DNA of 64,000 bases from Paeniglutamicibacter antarcticus_C (lineage in GTDB: Bacteria > Actinomycetota > Actinomycetes > Actinomycetales > Micrococcaceae). The stretch covers positions 197,385-261,384 of the forward strand of contig NZ_BAABLK010000028.1 in assembly GCF_039544305.1 (NCBI RefSeq), given 5' to 3'. A program made the translations under genes and the position numbers. The notes beneath the pieces are model-generated. The model saw nothing but the letters and a program-made list of their open reading frames with translations, ran no database searches and was not told where the DNA came from. This document shows, piece after piece, positions 46,395 to 53,879 of this stretch. Each line of letters opens with the position of its first letter. Within the stretch, counting starts at the first letter, position 1.

Positions 46395-47303
46395 CTAGGC
46401 CCCGAATCCCGCAGGAACGGCACCGGGCTCGGCGCCCTTCACGATCGGCACGCGGACCGCGTTGCCCCATTCGGTCCAGGAACCGTCGTAGTTGCGCACG
46501 TTTTCGAATCCGAGCAGGAACTGCAAGGCAAACCAGGTGTGGCTGGAACGCTCGCCAATGCGGCAATAGGCAATGATGTCATCACCCGGGGCCAGCCCGG
46601 CCTCGTCGAGGTAGATGGCTTCGAGTTCGGCACGCGGCTTGAATGTTCCGTCTTCGGCTGCGGCGCGGGCCCACGGCACGGAGGCCGCCGAGGGGATGTG
46701 GCCGCCGCGAAGCGCACCTTCCTCCGGGTAGGAAGGCATGTGCGTGCGTTCGCCGGTGTATTCCTCGGGGGACCGCACATCGATCATTGGCTTGCCAAAG
46801 TGCTCAAGCACCTCGGGCAGGAAGGCGCGGATGACAGAATCGTCGCGTTCGATGACCGGGTAGCTGGCAGGGGTGATGGCTGGCTTCTCGCGGGTGACCT
46901 CGCGGCCCTCGGCGATCCACTTGTCACGGCCGCCATTGAGCAACCGGACATCCTCGTGGCCGAACAAGGTGAAGACCCACAGTGCGTAGGCCGCCCACCA
47001 GTTGGACTTGTCGCCGTAAACCACGACGGTCGAATCGCGGCTGATGCCCTTGGCGGCCATCAATGCGGCGAAGCCCTCGCCATCGACGTAATCACGGGTG
47101 TCCTCGTCATTGAGCTCGGTGTGCCAGTCGACCTTGACCGCTCCGGGGATGTGGCCGCTGTCGTAGAGCAGGATGTCTTCGTTTGATTCGACAATGACAA
47201 GTCCCGGGGTGGACAGGTTGTCCGCCAGCCACTGCGTGGACACCAGCCGTTCGGGGTGGGCGTAGTCGGCGAATGCTGGATTGGAGTCGATGGGCAGGCT
47301 CAT
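46395..47303 (-). CDS. sseA: Thiosulfate/3-mercaptopyruvate sulfurtransferase
   Basis: This 302-residue protein has two rhodanese domains. The N-terminal inactive domain includes VIVESNEDILLYDSGHIPGAVKVDW. The C-terminal domain carries the active-site Cys247 in IAYCRIGERSSHTW, the six-residue loop that selects the sulfur donor. MIDVRSPEEYTGERTHMPSYPEEG is the entry to domain two. It is followed at once by sufE, suggesting it loads sulfur onto SufE. I start at 47303 (MSLPIDSNP), preceded by TGAGGTCAATC. Confidence 0.93.
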   Translation of the reverse strand: MSLPIDSNPAFADYAHPERLVSTQWLADNLSTPGLVIVESNEDILLYDSGHIPGAVKVDWHTELNDEDTRDYVDGEGFAALMAAKGISRDSTVVVYGDKSNWWAAYALWVFTLFGHEDVRLLNGGRDKWIAEGREVTREKPAITPASYPVIERDDSVIRAFLPEVLEHFGKPMIDVRSPEEYTGERTHMPSYPEEGALRGGHIPSAASVPWARAAAEDGTFKPRAELEAIYLDEAGLAPGDDIIAYCRIGERSSHTWFALQFLLGFENVRNYDGSWTEWGNAVRVPIVKGAEPGAVPAGFGA

Positions 47304-47560
47304 GGTTGATTGACCTCGCAACAAAAAATGGGGGAATGGTTCTGCTTCCAGCCTAGCCACAGGGAGGGCTTCGGGTCGCGCGGGAAAGTCGTCAGAGGCC
47401 ATATTTCGCTTCAAGCGTCCACGAATACGCTATAAGCCCCCGATGCGGAACATCACATTTAGGGGATGCCCGACGCATGGGCATAAAATGGCGGGGGCGC
47501 ATCTTTGCGCCAGAACACGCCAGTCACCGCCTTCCAAAGCTTTAAGGACCGTCCAGCCGT

Positions 47561-48598
47561 ATGGCCACGATTACCCATCTTTCCCAACGGACCCCCACGG
47601 TCTCGATTGACGAGTTGCTTGCCGATTTCCATCCCTCGTACCGTTTCGGCGAGGTCTCCTTCGACACCTACCGGCCCGATCCGGCCTGGCCGACGCAGGC
47701 AGAGGCAGTGACCAAGCTCAAGGCGTTTGCCGCGACCATCGGCAATTCCAAGGGCGGCTTCTTCTCAACGCTGTTCGGCAAGAAGACGGTGGAGAAATCC
47801 GGCATCTACCTCGATGGCGGATTCGGTGTAGGCAAGACCCACTTGCTTGCCGCGTTGTGGCACCTGGCACCGGGTCGTAAGGCCTTTGGCACGTTCGTCG
47901 AGTACACGAACCTTGTCGGGGCCTTGTCCTTCCGCCAGGCGGTGGAGGTTCTGAGCACCTACTCGCTGGTGTGCATCGATGAATTCGAGCTCGACGACCC
48001 GGGAGACACCGTCTTGATGTCCCGGTTGATGCGTGAGCTCTCCGACGCCGGGGTCAAGCTTGCGGCAACCTCAAACACCCTTCCCGGGGCCCTGGGCGAG
48101 GGGCGTTTCGCCGCCGTGGACTTCCAACGCGAAATCAAGGTCCTCTCCGAACAGTTCGACGTGCACCGTGTCGACGGTGTGGATTTCCGCCACCGTGGGC
48201 TGCCCGACGCACCGAGGCCACTGGGCGATGGCGCCATCGAGGAGTTTGCCGTTGAACGCTACGGGGACAAGACCTACGCGATCGACGAATTCCCCGATCT
48301 GGTCGCGCACTTGTCTAAGGTCCACCCCAGCCGCTACCGCGCCATGCTGGCCGACGTCGATGTCCTGGTGCTGCACAACGTGGATACGATCACCGAACAG
48401 GGGGTTGCGCTGCGGTTCGTCGTGATGGCCGACCGCCTCTACGACAAGGATGTGCCGATCGTCGCCTCGGGCAAGCCGTTCAGTGAACTCTTCACCGCGG
48501 AAATGATGGCCGGGGGATACCAGAAGAAGTACTTCCGCGCGGTCTCGCGCCTCACGGCGCTGGCCCGCGAGGGACAGGCCGGCGAGCCCGAGCTGTAA
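47561..48598 (+). CDS. zapE: Cell division protein ZapE, AFG1-like ATPase
   Basis: This 345-residue AAA-type ATPase has Walker A GGFGVGKT (86-93) and Walker B VCIDEFEL with Asp140/Glu141. TSNTLPGALGEGRF is the sensor region. Bacterial ZapE interacts with FtsZ and mitochondrial AFG1/LACE1 handles membrane proteins; which role holds in actinobacteria is not known. The N-terminal SYRFGEVSFDTYRPD is typical of family members. A strong terminator follows. It is divergent from sseA with about 250 bases between. Confidence 0.92.
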   Translation: MATITHLSQRTPTVSIDELLADFHPSYRFGEVSFDTYRPDPAWPTQAEAVTKLKAFAATIGNSKGGFFSTLFGKKTVEKSGIYLDGGFGVGKTHLLAALWHLAPGRKAFGTFVEYTNLVGALSFRQAVEVLSTYSLVCIDEFELDDPGDTVLMSRLMRELSDAGVKLAATSNTLPGALGEGRFAAVDFQREIKVLSEQFDVHRVDGVDFRHRGLPDAPRPLGDGAIEEFAVERYGDKTYAIDEFPDLVAHLSKVHPSRYRAMLADVDVLVLHNVDTITEQGVALRFVVMADRLYDKDVPIVASGKPFSELFTAEMMAGGYQKKYFRAVSRLTALAREGQAGEPEL

Positions 48599-48608
48599 CT
48601 ACGACGAG

Positions 48609-48685
48609 AAGGCCGTGCCACGATCTCCGGCCCTCCACGAACCCAACGGTTCCGGTGGGGCGGAGGCTCGTGGCACGGCCTTTTT
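48609..48685. terminator. Bidirectional terminator between zapE and benE
   Basis: AAGGCCGTGCCACGA and TCGTGGCACGGCCTT form a 15-bp perfect stem with a 44-base loop that has further pairing, ending in TTTTT. It serves two convergent genes. Confidence 0.85.
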
Positions 48686-48709
48686 CATGCTTGCGTGGAC
48701 TCCGGGGGG

Positions 48710-49906
48710 CTAGTGCCGTTTGCGCTCGATCAGCAGACGCAGGGCCAGCCCGGCGACCAGTGCCCAGAAGGCTCCGCCGATGCCTGCGAAGCTCAGGCCA
48801 GAGCCGGCAACCAGGAACGCAACAAGCGAGCTCATGCGACTAGTGGGATCGGAGAGGGCCGAGGACGCCGAAGCGCCCAGGGTGCCCAGCAGGGCAAGTC
48901 CCGCCGCGGCTTCGAGCAGACCGTCCGGACTTGCGGTGGCCAAGGCCGTGATGGCCGCGGACGCCAAACCCAGGATGATGTAGAAGCCGCCTGAAGACAC
49001 CGCTGCGATCCACCGCCTGGAGCGGTCCTCGCCGGCTTCATCCCCGGCGGCGAGTGCTGCGGAGATGGCAGCGAGGTTGATGGCGTGTCCGCCGAAAAGT
49101 GCTGCCAATGAGCTGCCGATGCCGGTGGAAAGCATGGAGGCGCGCCAGGGGGTCTCGTAGTTGAAGCTGGCAAGCACGGCCACACCGGGGACGTTTTGCG
49201 AGGCCATGGTGACAACGAACAGGGGCAGGGTGATTGCCATGAAGGCCTCGAGGCTGAAGGCCGGGGCGGTGAATTGCAGCGTGGGCAGCAGTTCACCCAT
49301 GACGCCGGAGGCACCTGCCTGTGCCATGGAGAACCCGGCGATGCCCAGGGCCGCGGCCATGGCGGCCGGAACCGCCCAGCGCGGGCTCAGGCGCAGGAAG
49401 AGAAGCCAGACCGCGATGACCGGTGCGACGTAGAGCGGGATGGTGGACAACGCCACGAAGGGAGCCAGACAGAGCTTGAGCAGCACGCCGGCAAGCATCG
49501 CCTGGGCCAGCGAAACGGGGATTGCGGCCAGAAGCCGGCCCAGCCACGGGATGGCCCCGGTGGCGGCAATCAGCACACCGGTCATGACGAATGCCCCAAC
49601 GGCCTCGTTCCAGCCGAAATTCAGGCCCGCGGCGCCGGCCAGCAACGCTGCACCCGGGGTGGACCATGCGGTTGTGATGGGACGTTTGGTGAACAGCGCC
49701 AACGCGATGGCACAGATGGCCAGCGCAATGGTGAGGGCGAACAGGCCAGAGGCGGCTTGGGCGTCGGTGGCGCCCACCGCCTTGAGTCCGGCCAACACGA
49801 CGGCAAAGGAGGAGGTGTATCCGACCAGTGCCGTGACCAGTCCGGCCATGATCGGTTGCGTCCGCGAGGGTTTCAGCGCAGGGCGGGGTAGAGCTGTCGA
49901 TGTCAA
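48710..49906 (-). CDS. BenE family benzoate/H+ symporter-like transporter
   Basis: This 398-residue membrane protein has about 12 hydrophobic helices and the BenE pattern. VGYTSSFAVVLAGLKAVGAT is in the first helices, ITTAWSTPGAALL near residue 80, and TMASQNVPGVAVLASFNYETPW and FGGHAINLAAISAALAAG in the second half. BenE proteins import benzoate or related aromatic acids, but many members have untested substrates. No aromatic catabolic genes lie nearby, so the substrate cannot be inferred. Its ATG is at 49906. Confidence 0.9.
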   Translation of the reverse strand: MTSTALPRPALKPSRTQPIMAGLVTALVGYTSSFAVVLAGLKAVGATDAQAASGLFALTIALAICAIALALFTKRPITTAWSTPGAALLAGAAGLNFGWNEAVGAFVMTGVLIAATGAIPWLGRLLAAIPVSLAQAMLAGVLLKLCLAPFVALSTIPLYVAPVIAVWLLFLRLSPRWAVPAAMAAALGIAGFSMAQAGASGVMGELLPTLQFTAPAFSLEAFMAITLPLFVVTMASQNVPGVAVLASFNYETPWRASMLSTGIGSSLAALFGGHAINLAAISAALAAGDEAGEDRSRRWIAAVSSGGFYIILGLASAAITALATASPDGLLEAAAGLALLGTLGASASSALSDPTSRMSSLVAFLVAGSGLSFAGIGGAFWALVAGLALRLLIERKRH

Positions 49907-49928
49907 AACGTTGTTTTCCTTGCAAACG

Positions 49929-49968
49929 ACGGGTGCCGGTTCCGCCTCACGGCGGGACCGGCACCCGT
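49929..49968 (-). terminator. Terminator after the MT0933-type gene
   Basis: ACGGGTGCCGGT and ACCGGCACCCGT form a perfect 12-bp stem that continues inward through CCGCC/GGCGG. It lies about 45 bases after the small gene and upstream of benE. Confidence 0.75.
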
Positions 49969-50011
49969 TTGTCGTGCCTAGGGCAAATGTCCTAGGGAAC
50001 CTGGCTGAAGC

Positions 50012-50236
50012 CTAGACGGTTGGTGTCCCGCCTTCCTCATTCTTGTTGAGGAGGTTTTTGGCTCCGTCCTGGACCTTATCGACGCGCTCGGAGAACTTTC
50101 CGCCGGTCTTTTCGTCGATGAAGTCTCCCGCACTGTCGATGGCGCCATCGAGCTTCTCCGCGTTGTCGTGGATCAACTCCGATGCCTTTTCCTTCAGTCC
50201 ATCGGCCTTGCCCTTCAGCTCGTCAAAAACAGACAA
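50012..50236 (-). CDS. MT0933-like antitoxin family small protein
   Basis: This 74-residue, strongly charged, helical protein (SVFDELKGKADGLKEKASEL, then DSAGDFIDEKTGGKFSERVDKVQDGAKNLL) matches the MT0933 antitoxin family (Rv0909 type) of small helical proteins. Many members have no toxin partner and some resemble CsbD-like stress proteins. The start is a TTG at 50236 with an ideal AGGAGG five bases before it; no ATG or GTG fits. No toxin gene is next to it, so the name should be read as a family label only. Confidence 0.75.
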   Translation of the reverse strand: MSVFDELKGKADGLKEKASELIHDNAEKLDGAIDSAGDFIDEKTGGKFSERVDKVQDGAKNLLNKNEEGGTPTV

Positions 50237-50406
50237 AGGGACCTCCTCTCGATAATGGGGACCATGATCGTCCCGTCTGTGAATCATCTTATGACGAGTC
50301 AGTGGCGATTCAAGCACATTTGACGGAAGTATCATCCGGGATTGCCGAGCGGCCGGTTCTTGTGCCCAACGCACAACACGCGAGGAGCGGGTTTGGTTTA
50401 AAAGGA

Positions 50407-50442
50407 ATAGGGTGTGTGGTTAGAAGAAACCACACACCCTAT
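50407..50442 (-). terminator. Terminator of the tRNA cluster
   Basis: ATAGGGTGTGTGGTT and AACCACACACCCTAT form a perfect 15-bp stem with a 6-base loop. On the minus strand TTCCTTTTAAA follows. It is 8 bases after the last tRNA. Confidence 0.85.
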
Positions 50443-50449
50443 ATCTCGG

Positions 50450-50522
50450 AGTGGACAACGAGGTTCGAACTCGCGACCTCGACCTTGGCAAGGTCGCGCT
50501 CTACCAGCTGAGCTATGTCCAC
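50450..50522 (-). tRNA. tRNA-Gly (GCC)
   Basis: The 73-base minus-strand cloverleaf has acceptor stem GTGGACA/TGTCCAC, anticodon arm CGACC-TTGCCAA-GGTCG with anticodon GCC, and a TTCGAAC loop. The discriminator is U, as in glycine tRNAs. CCA is not encoded. Confidence 0.95.
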
Positions 50523-50554
50523 ATGAGCATCGATACTATCAGTATAGATCGTCG

Positions 50555-50626
50555 TGGGCGATACTGGGATCGAACCAGTGACCTCTTCCGTGTCAGGGAA
50601 GCGCGCTACCGCTGCGCCAATCGCCC
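50555..50626 (-). tRNA. tRNA-Val (GAC)
   Basis: The 72-base minus-strand cloverleaf has acceptor stem GGGCGAT/ATCGCCC, anticodon arm CTTCC-CTGACAC-GGAAG with anticodon GAC, and a TTCGATC loop. The discriminator is A. Confidence 0.95.
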
Positions 50627-50783
50627 ATTTGGGTACTGCACCTGAACTATAGCGTGGATATCGAATGCGCGAAACCGTTACGCATCGGTTACCCCTTGTC
50701 CAGGATCCTGCCGTGTCCGCCAAGATGGAAGACGCAAAGAATATGGACCCCATCTTCCGTGGAATCGAGGTCCGGATCTTCAG

Positions 50784-50856
50784 AGTGGACAACGAGGTTC
50801 GAACTCGCGACCTCGACCTTGGCAAGGTCGCGCTCTACCAGCTGAGCTATGTCCAC
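50784..50856 (-). tRNA. tRNA-Gly (GCC), second copy
   Basis: The tRNA body is identical to that of the 50450 gene over 73 bases. Confidence 0.95.
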
Positions 50857-50891
50857 GTGAAAAACCACTGCACGGAGGTGCGGGTTTTTCG

Positions 50892-50963
50892 TGGGCGATA
50901 CTGGGATCGAACCAGTGACCTCTTCCGTGTCAGGGAAGCGCGCTACCGCTGCGCCAATCGCCC
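50892..50963 (-). tRNA. tRNA-Val (GAC), second copy
   Basis: The tRNA body is identical to that of the 50555 gene over 72 bases. Confidence 0.95.
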
Positions 50964-50986
50964 ATGCTTCTGCATGTTTTACTACG

Positions 50987-51057
50987 AGGTGGGGACGGGA
51001 TTCGAACCCGCGTAAACGGCTTTGCAGGCCGGTGCCTCGCCTCTCGGCCACCCCACC
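50987..51057 (-). tRNA. tRNA-Cys (GCA)
   Basis: The 71-base minus-strand cloverleaf has acceptor stem GGTGGGG/CCCCACC, anticodon loop CTGCAAA with anticodon GCA and a TTCGAAT loop. The discriminator is U, a cysteine identity element. The outermost anticodon-stem pair is a C-T mismatch. Confidence 0.93.
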
Positions 51058-51118
51058 ATAACCAATCGGTAACTACCTCTTGGCTTGACCGGCGAACCGG
51101 TCTGGTGAATTTAATGCG

Positions 51119-51191
51119 AGTGGACAACGAGGTTCGAACTCGCGACCTCGACCTTGGCAAGGTCGCGCTCTACCAGCTGAGCTATGTCCAC
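51119..51191 (-). tRNA. tRNA-Gly (GCC), third copy, first gene of the cluster
   Basis: The body is identical to those of the other two glycine tRNAs. It is nearest to the promoter and so transcribed first. Confidence 0.95.
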
Positions 51192-51256
51192 ATGAAAGAT
51201 GCGCAATCCCCGGGAAAGTTTCCGTTCCAATTGGCTGCGTTCCAACGAGTAAAAAC

Positions 51257-51284
51257 TCTATACGAACATTCCCTAAAGTTCCAA
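51257..51284 (-). promoter_or_regulatory. Candidate promoter of the tRNA cluster
   Basis: On the minus strand TTGGAA and TATAGA are separated by 16 bases, a reasonable -35/-10 pair about 65 bases before the first tRNA. Confidence 0.4.
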
Positions 51285-51400
51285 ATCGGGGCGATCATGG
51301 CCCGTCTCATGGTGAAGATCCTTGTGATCCCGGATTTTCTGACTGGCCCGGGATTCGCGGAAATGGGCAAAACGTCGCCGGAGCATGGAAAAATCTTGGT

Positions 51401-52264
51401 ATGACTTCCCCAGCATTGGCCCAGCAAACCGACTTTGGGCGCATGTACGCCAGAAAAATCGGCGAACTTCCCGAGGTTCCTTCCATCACCACCGTCATCG
51501 GGGTTGAAAAGATGGACCTCGATGGCTGGATCGGCCACATGGCGGCCACGGCAGTGGTGCAAGACCCCAGGCTCGGTGAGGCCACCGGAAACTCCGCCAA
51601 ACTCAAGGCACTGGCGCGCCAGGCGTCCAAGGCCGCAGCCGATTACCGTGATGCGGCGGCCACACGCGGTGACCGCGTGCATGAATACTGCGAGCAAATC
51701 GCACTCAGGGCACTGGGCAAGCCGCACCAAGCGGCCCAGGCACGTGATGCGCTGGCTCAAAACAACGAGGAAGCCTACGCCGGGCGCTTCGATGAATGGT
51801 GGGAAAGCTACCAGGTGCAACCCCTGGCGGCGGAGGTGACTGTCTGGAACGCGAGCGTCGGATATGCCGGCACCCTTGATCTGGTGGCAACCATTGGCGG
51901 TCGGTTGTGCCTGATCGACTACAAAACCCGCGGAACCGGCCGGGATGGACGGGTCAAACCGCTGGACCCAAAGGTGGTCATGCAGCTTGCCGCTGGCGCC
52001 AAGGCGGAGGAAATGGTTGTTGATCCCGCCAGCGGGACATGGGAACCATGGAAATACTCACAAGACCCGATGCTGTTGGGGGTGGCAATCGGCCAGACCG
52101 AGGTGCAGACGGTGATGGCTAATGCAGAGGTCCTGCCCGCGTACTGGTCGAAGTTCTGGTCCTTGCGCCAGGTCTGGGGCGCCACCCAACGGGTCAGCGA
52201 AGCGGGAGTTGCCCTGCGTGAAGTGGGGCCGCCACCGCCACCGGGGGCATCGGGCGATCGGTAG
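51401..52264 (+). CDS. PD-(D/E)XK nuclease-fold (RecB/Cas4-like) protein
   Basis: This 287-residue protein has RGDRVHEYCE (about 89-98), resembling the G-x-x-x-H-E entry helix of RecB-type nucleases. GYAGTLDLVATIGGRLCLIDYKT then supplies Asp160, Asp173 and Lys175 of the PD-(D/E)XK core. The C-terminus has GVAIGQTEVQTVMA-like strands and a proline-rich tail. No helicase or phage gene is nearby; it lies between the tRNA cluster and peptide deformylase. It may be a DNA exonuclease used in repair, but no activity is shown. Confidence 0.7.
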   Translation: MTSPALAQQTDFGRMYARKIGELPEVPSITTVIGVEKMDLDGWIGHMAATAVVQDPRLGEATGNSAKLKALARQASKAAADYRDAAATRGDRVHEYCEQIALRALGKPHQAAQARDALAQNNEEAYAGRFDEWWESYQVQPLAAEVTVWNASVGYAGTLDLVATIGGRLCLIDYKTRGTGRDGRVKPLDPKVVMQLAAGAKAEEMVVDPASGTWEPWKYSQDPMLLGVAIGQTEVQTVMANAEVLPAYWSKFWSLRQVWGATQRVSEAGVALREVGPPPPPGASGDR

Positions 52265-52368
52265 ACTGTTCGGCAGGGGTGTTTAGGCGCGCACCTTGGT
52301 GTCGCGCCCACCCCCTTCATCCACAGCACATTGCCGGAATTTGAACCGGCCGAAGGGAGAGCGGACGC

Positions 52369-52944
52369 ATGGCCGTTTTGGGCATCCGCATCGTTGGCGA
52401 TCCGATCCTACGAACCCGCGCAGACGAGGTCACCGATTTCGGGCCCGAACTGCGCAAGCTCGTCGCCGACATGGACGAAACCATGGAGAATGTCGAGGGC
52501 GCCGGCCTCGCCGCACCCCAGGTCGGAGTCTCGCTCAGGGTCTTTACCTACCAGATCGCAGGCAAGCGCGGGCACCTGATTAACCCGGTGCTTGAACTGG
52601 GCGAGGCGGAACAGAACAACGCGACCGAAGGCTGCCTGTCCATCCCGGGTCTTGGCTACCCGGTGCACCGGCGCCAATGGACCCGCGCGTCCGGCGTGGA
52701 CGTGGACGGAAATCCGGTGGTCGTGGAGGGCGAGGGGTTCCTGGCCCGTTGCCTTCAACACGAAACCGACCACCTGGACGGGATCCTGTACATCGACAGG
52801 CTCACGGGCGAAACGAAAAAAGATGCGTTCCGCAAACTGCGCGACTCCAACTACAACTCGGTCGCCAACAGCACGGTCACCAAGCGCAGCTCGGCGGTGG
52901 GATCGAGCTTCGGCGCCGGTTTGAGCTTCGGGCGCCAGGCATGA
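52369..52944 (+). CDS. def: Peptide deformylase
   Basis: This 191-residue metalloenzyme removes the formyl group from new polypeptides. Motif 1 is GAGLAAPQVG, motif 2 EGCLSIP with Cys89, and motif 3 QHETDHLDG with His131, Glu132 and His135; Cys89 and the two His hold the metal. A Ser-rich C-terminal tail of about 30 residues follows the catalytic domain. It is preceded by GAAGGGAG and overlaps fmt by four bases (ATGA), so it is coupled with fmt and rsmB. Confidence 0.97.
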   Translation: MAVLGIRIVGDPILRTRADEVTDFGPELRKLVADMDETMENVEGAGLAAPQVGVSLRVFTYQIAGKRGHLINPVLELGEAEQNNATEGCLSIPGLGYPVHRRQWTRASGVDVDGNPVVVEGEGFLARCLQHETDHLDGILYIDRLTGETKKDAFRKLRDSNYNSVANSTVTKRSSAVGSSFGAGLSFGRQA

Positions 52945-53879
52945 GGGTCCTCTTCGCCGGAACCCCCCAGGTCGCAGTGGCATCTCTTGACCAACTGGTC
53001 AAGGATGGCCTCGACGTCGTGGCGGTGCTGACCCGCGAGGACGCACCGGTGGGACGCAAACGGGTCTTGACCCCGTCTCCGGTTGCGGCACGCGCGGCCG
53101 AACTGGGCATTGAGGTCATCCACGCCAACCGCATCGACGAACCGGTCCAGGAACGCATTGCCGCACTGGAAACCGACATCGCCGCGATCGTCGCCTACGG
53201 CGGACTGGTCCCGGAAAAGGCGCTGGGCATTCCACGCCTGGGCTGGATCAACCTCCACTTCTCGCTGTTGCCGACATGGCGCGGTGCCGCCCCGGTGCAG
53301 CACTCGATCATGGCAGGGGACGATGTGACCGGGGCCGTTACCTTCCAACTGGAAAAGGGCCTGGACACCGGGCCGGTCTTCGGCACCCTAACCGAGGCCA
53401 TCGACGCGGGGGACACCGCCGGGGACCTTTTGGGAAGGCTCGCTCTCTCGGGAGCGGTCTTGCTCTCCCAGACCCTGGCGGGCCTGGAGTCCGGTGCCCT
53501 GGTCGGCATCGGCCAAGAAGGGCAAAGCAGCTACGCACACAAGCTCACCCTGGCCGACGGCAAGATCGACTGGAGCGCCCCGGCACTGGCCATCCGCAGG
53601 CGCATCAACGGAACCACCCCGGACCCCGGGGCCTGGGCCGAACTGGACGGACAGAGGTTCAAGATCGGGCCGTTGCTCCCGGCAACCGATGTAGATTTCC
53701 TGGCCCCGGGCCAGGTGCAGCTCACTCCCGGCAAGCAGCCGCGCGTCGTGGTGGGTACCGGCTCGCACGGCGTGGAACTTGTCATGGTGCAACCACCGGG
53801 CAAAAAGATGATGAATGCAGCAGATTGGGCGCGAGGGATTCTCGCCTCCGGAACAGTGGATGAGGTGAAATTCGCATGA
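52941..53879 (+). CDS. fmt: Methionyl-tRNA formyltransferase
   Basis: This 312-residue enzyme formylates initiator Met-tRNA using 10-formyltetrahydrofolate. The N-terminal domain begins MRVLFAGTPQVAVASLDQL. It has the folate-binding INLHFSLLPTWRGAAPVQ with the catalytic Asn and His, and QLEKGLDTGPV with the catalytic Asp. The C-terminal beta-barrel includes INGTTPDPGAW. Overlaps with def and rsmB at both ends (ATGA) show strict coupling. The long upstream extension of the frame runs through def and is not used. Confidence 0.97.
   Translation: MRVLFAGTPQVAVASLDQLVKDGLDVVAVLTREDAPVGRKRVLTPSPVAARAAELGIEVIHANRIDEPVQERIAALETDIAAIVAYGGLVPEKALGIPRLGWINLHFSLLPTWRGAAPVQHSIMAGDDVTGAVTFQLEKGLDTGPVFGTLTEAIDAGDTAGDLLGRLALSGAVLLSQTLAGLESGALVGIGQEGQSSYAHKLTLADGKIDWSAPALAIRRRINGTTPDPGAWAELDGQRFKIGPLLPATDVDFLAPGQVQLTPGKQPRVVVGTGSHGVELVMVQPPGKKMMNAADWARGILASGTVDEVKFA

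Noticed and set aside
50439..51160. Short ORFs across the tRNA cluster
   Set aside because: They arise from repeated tRNA sequences and repeat the same peptide; the tRNA genes explain them.
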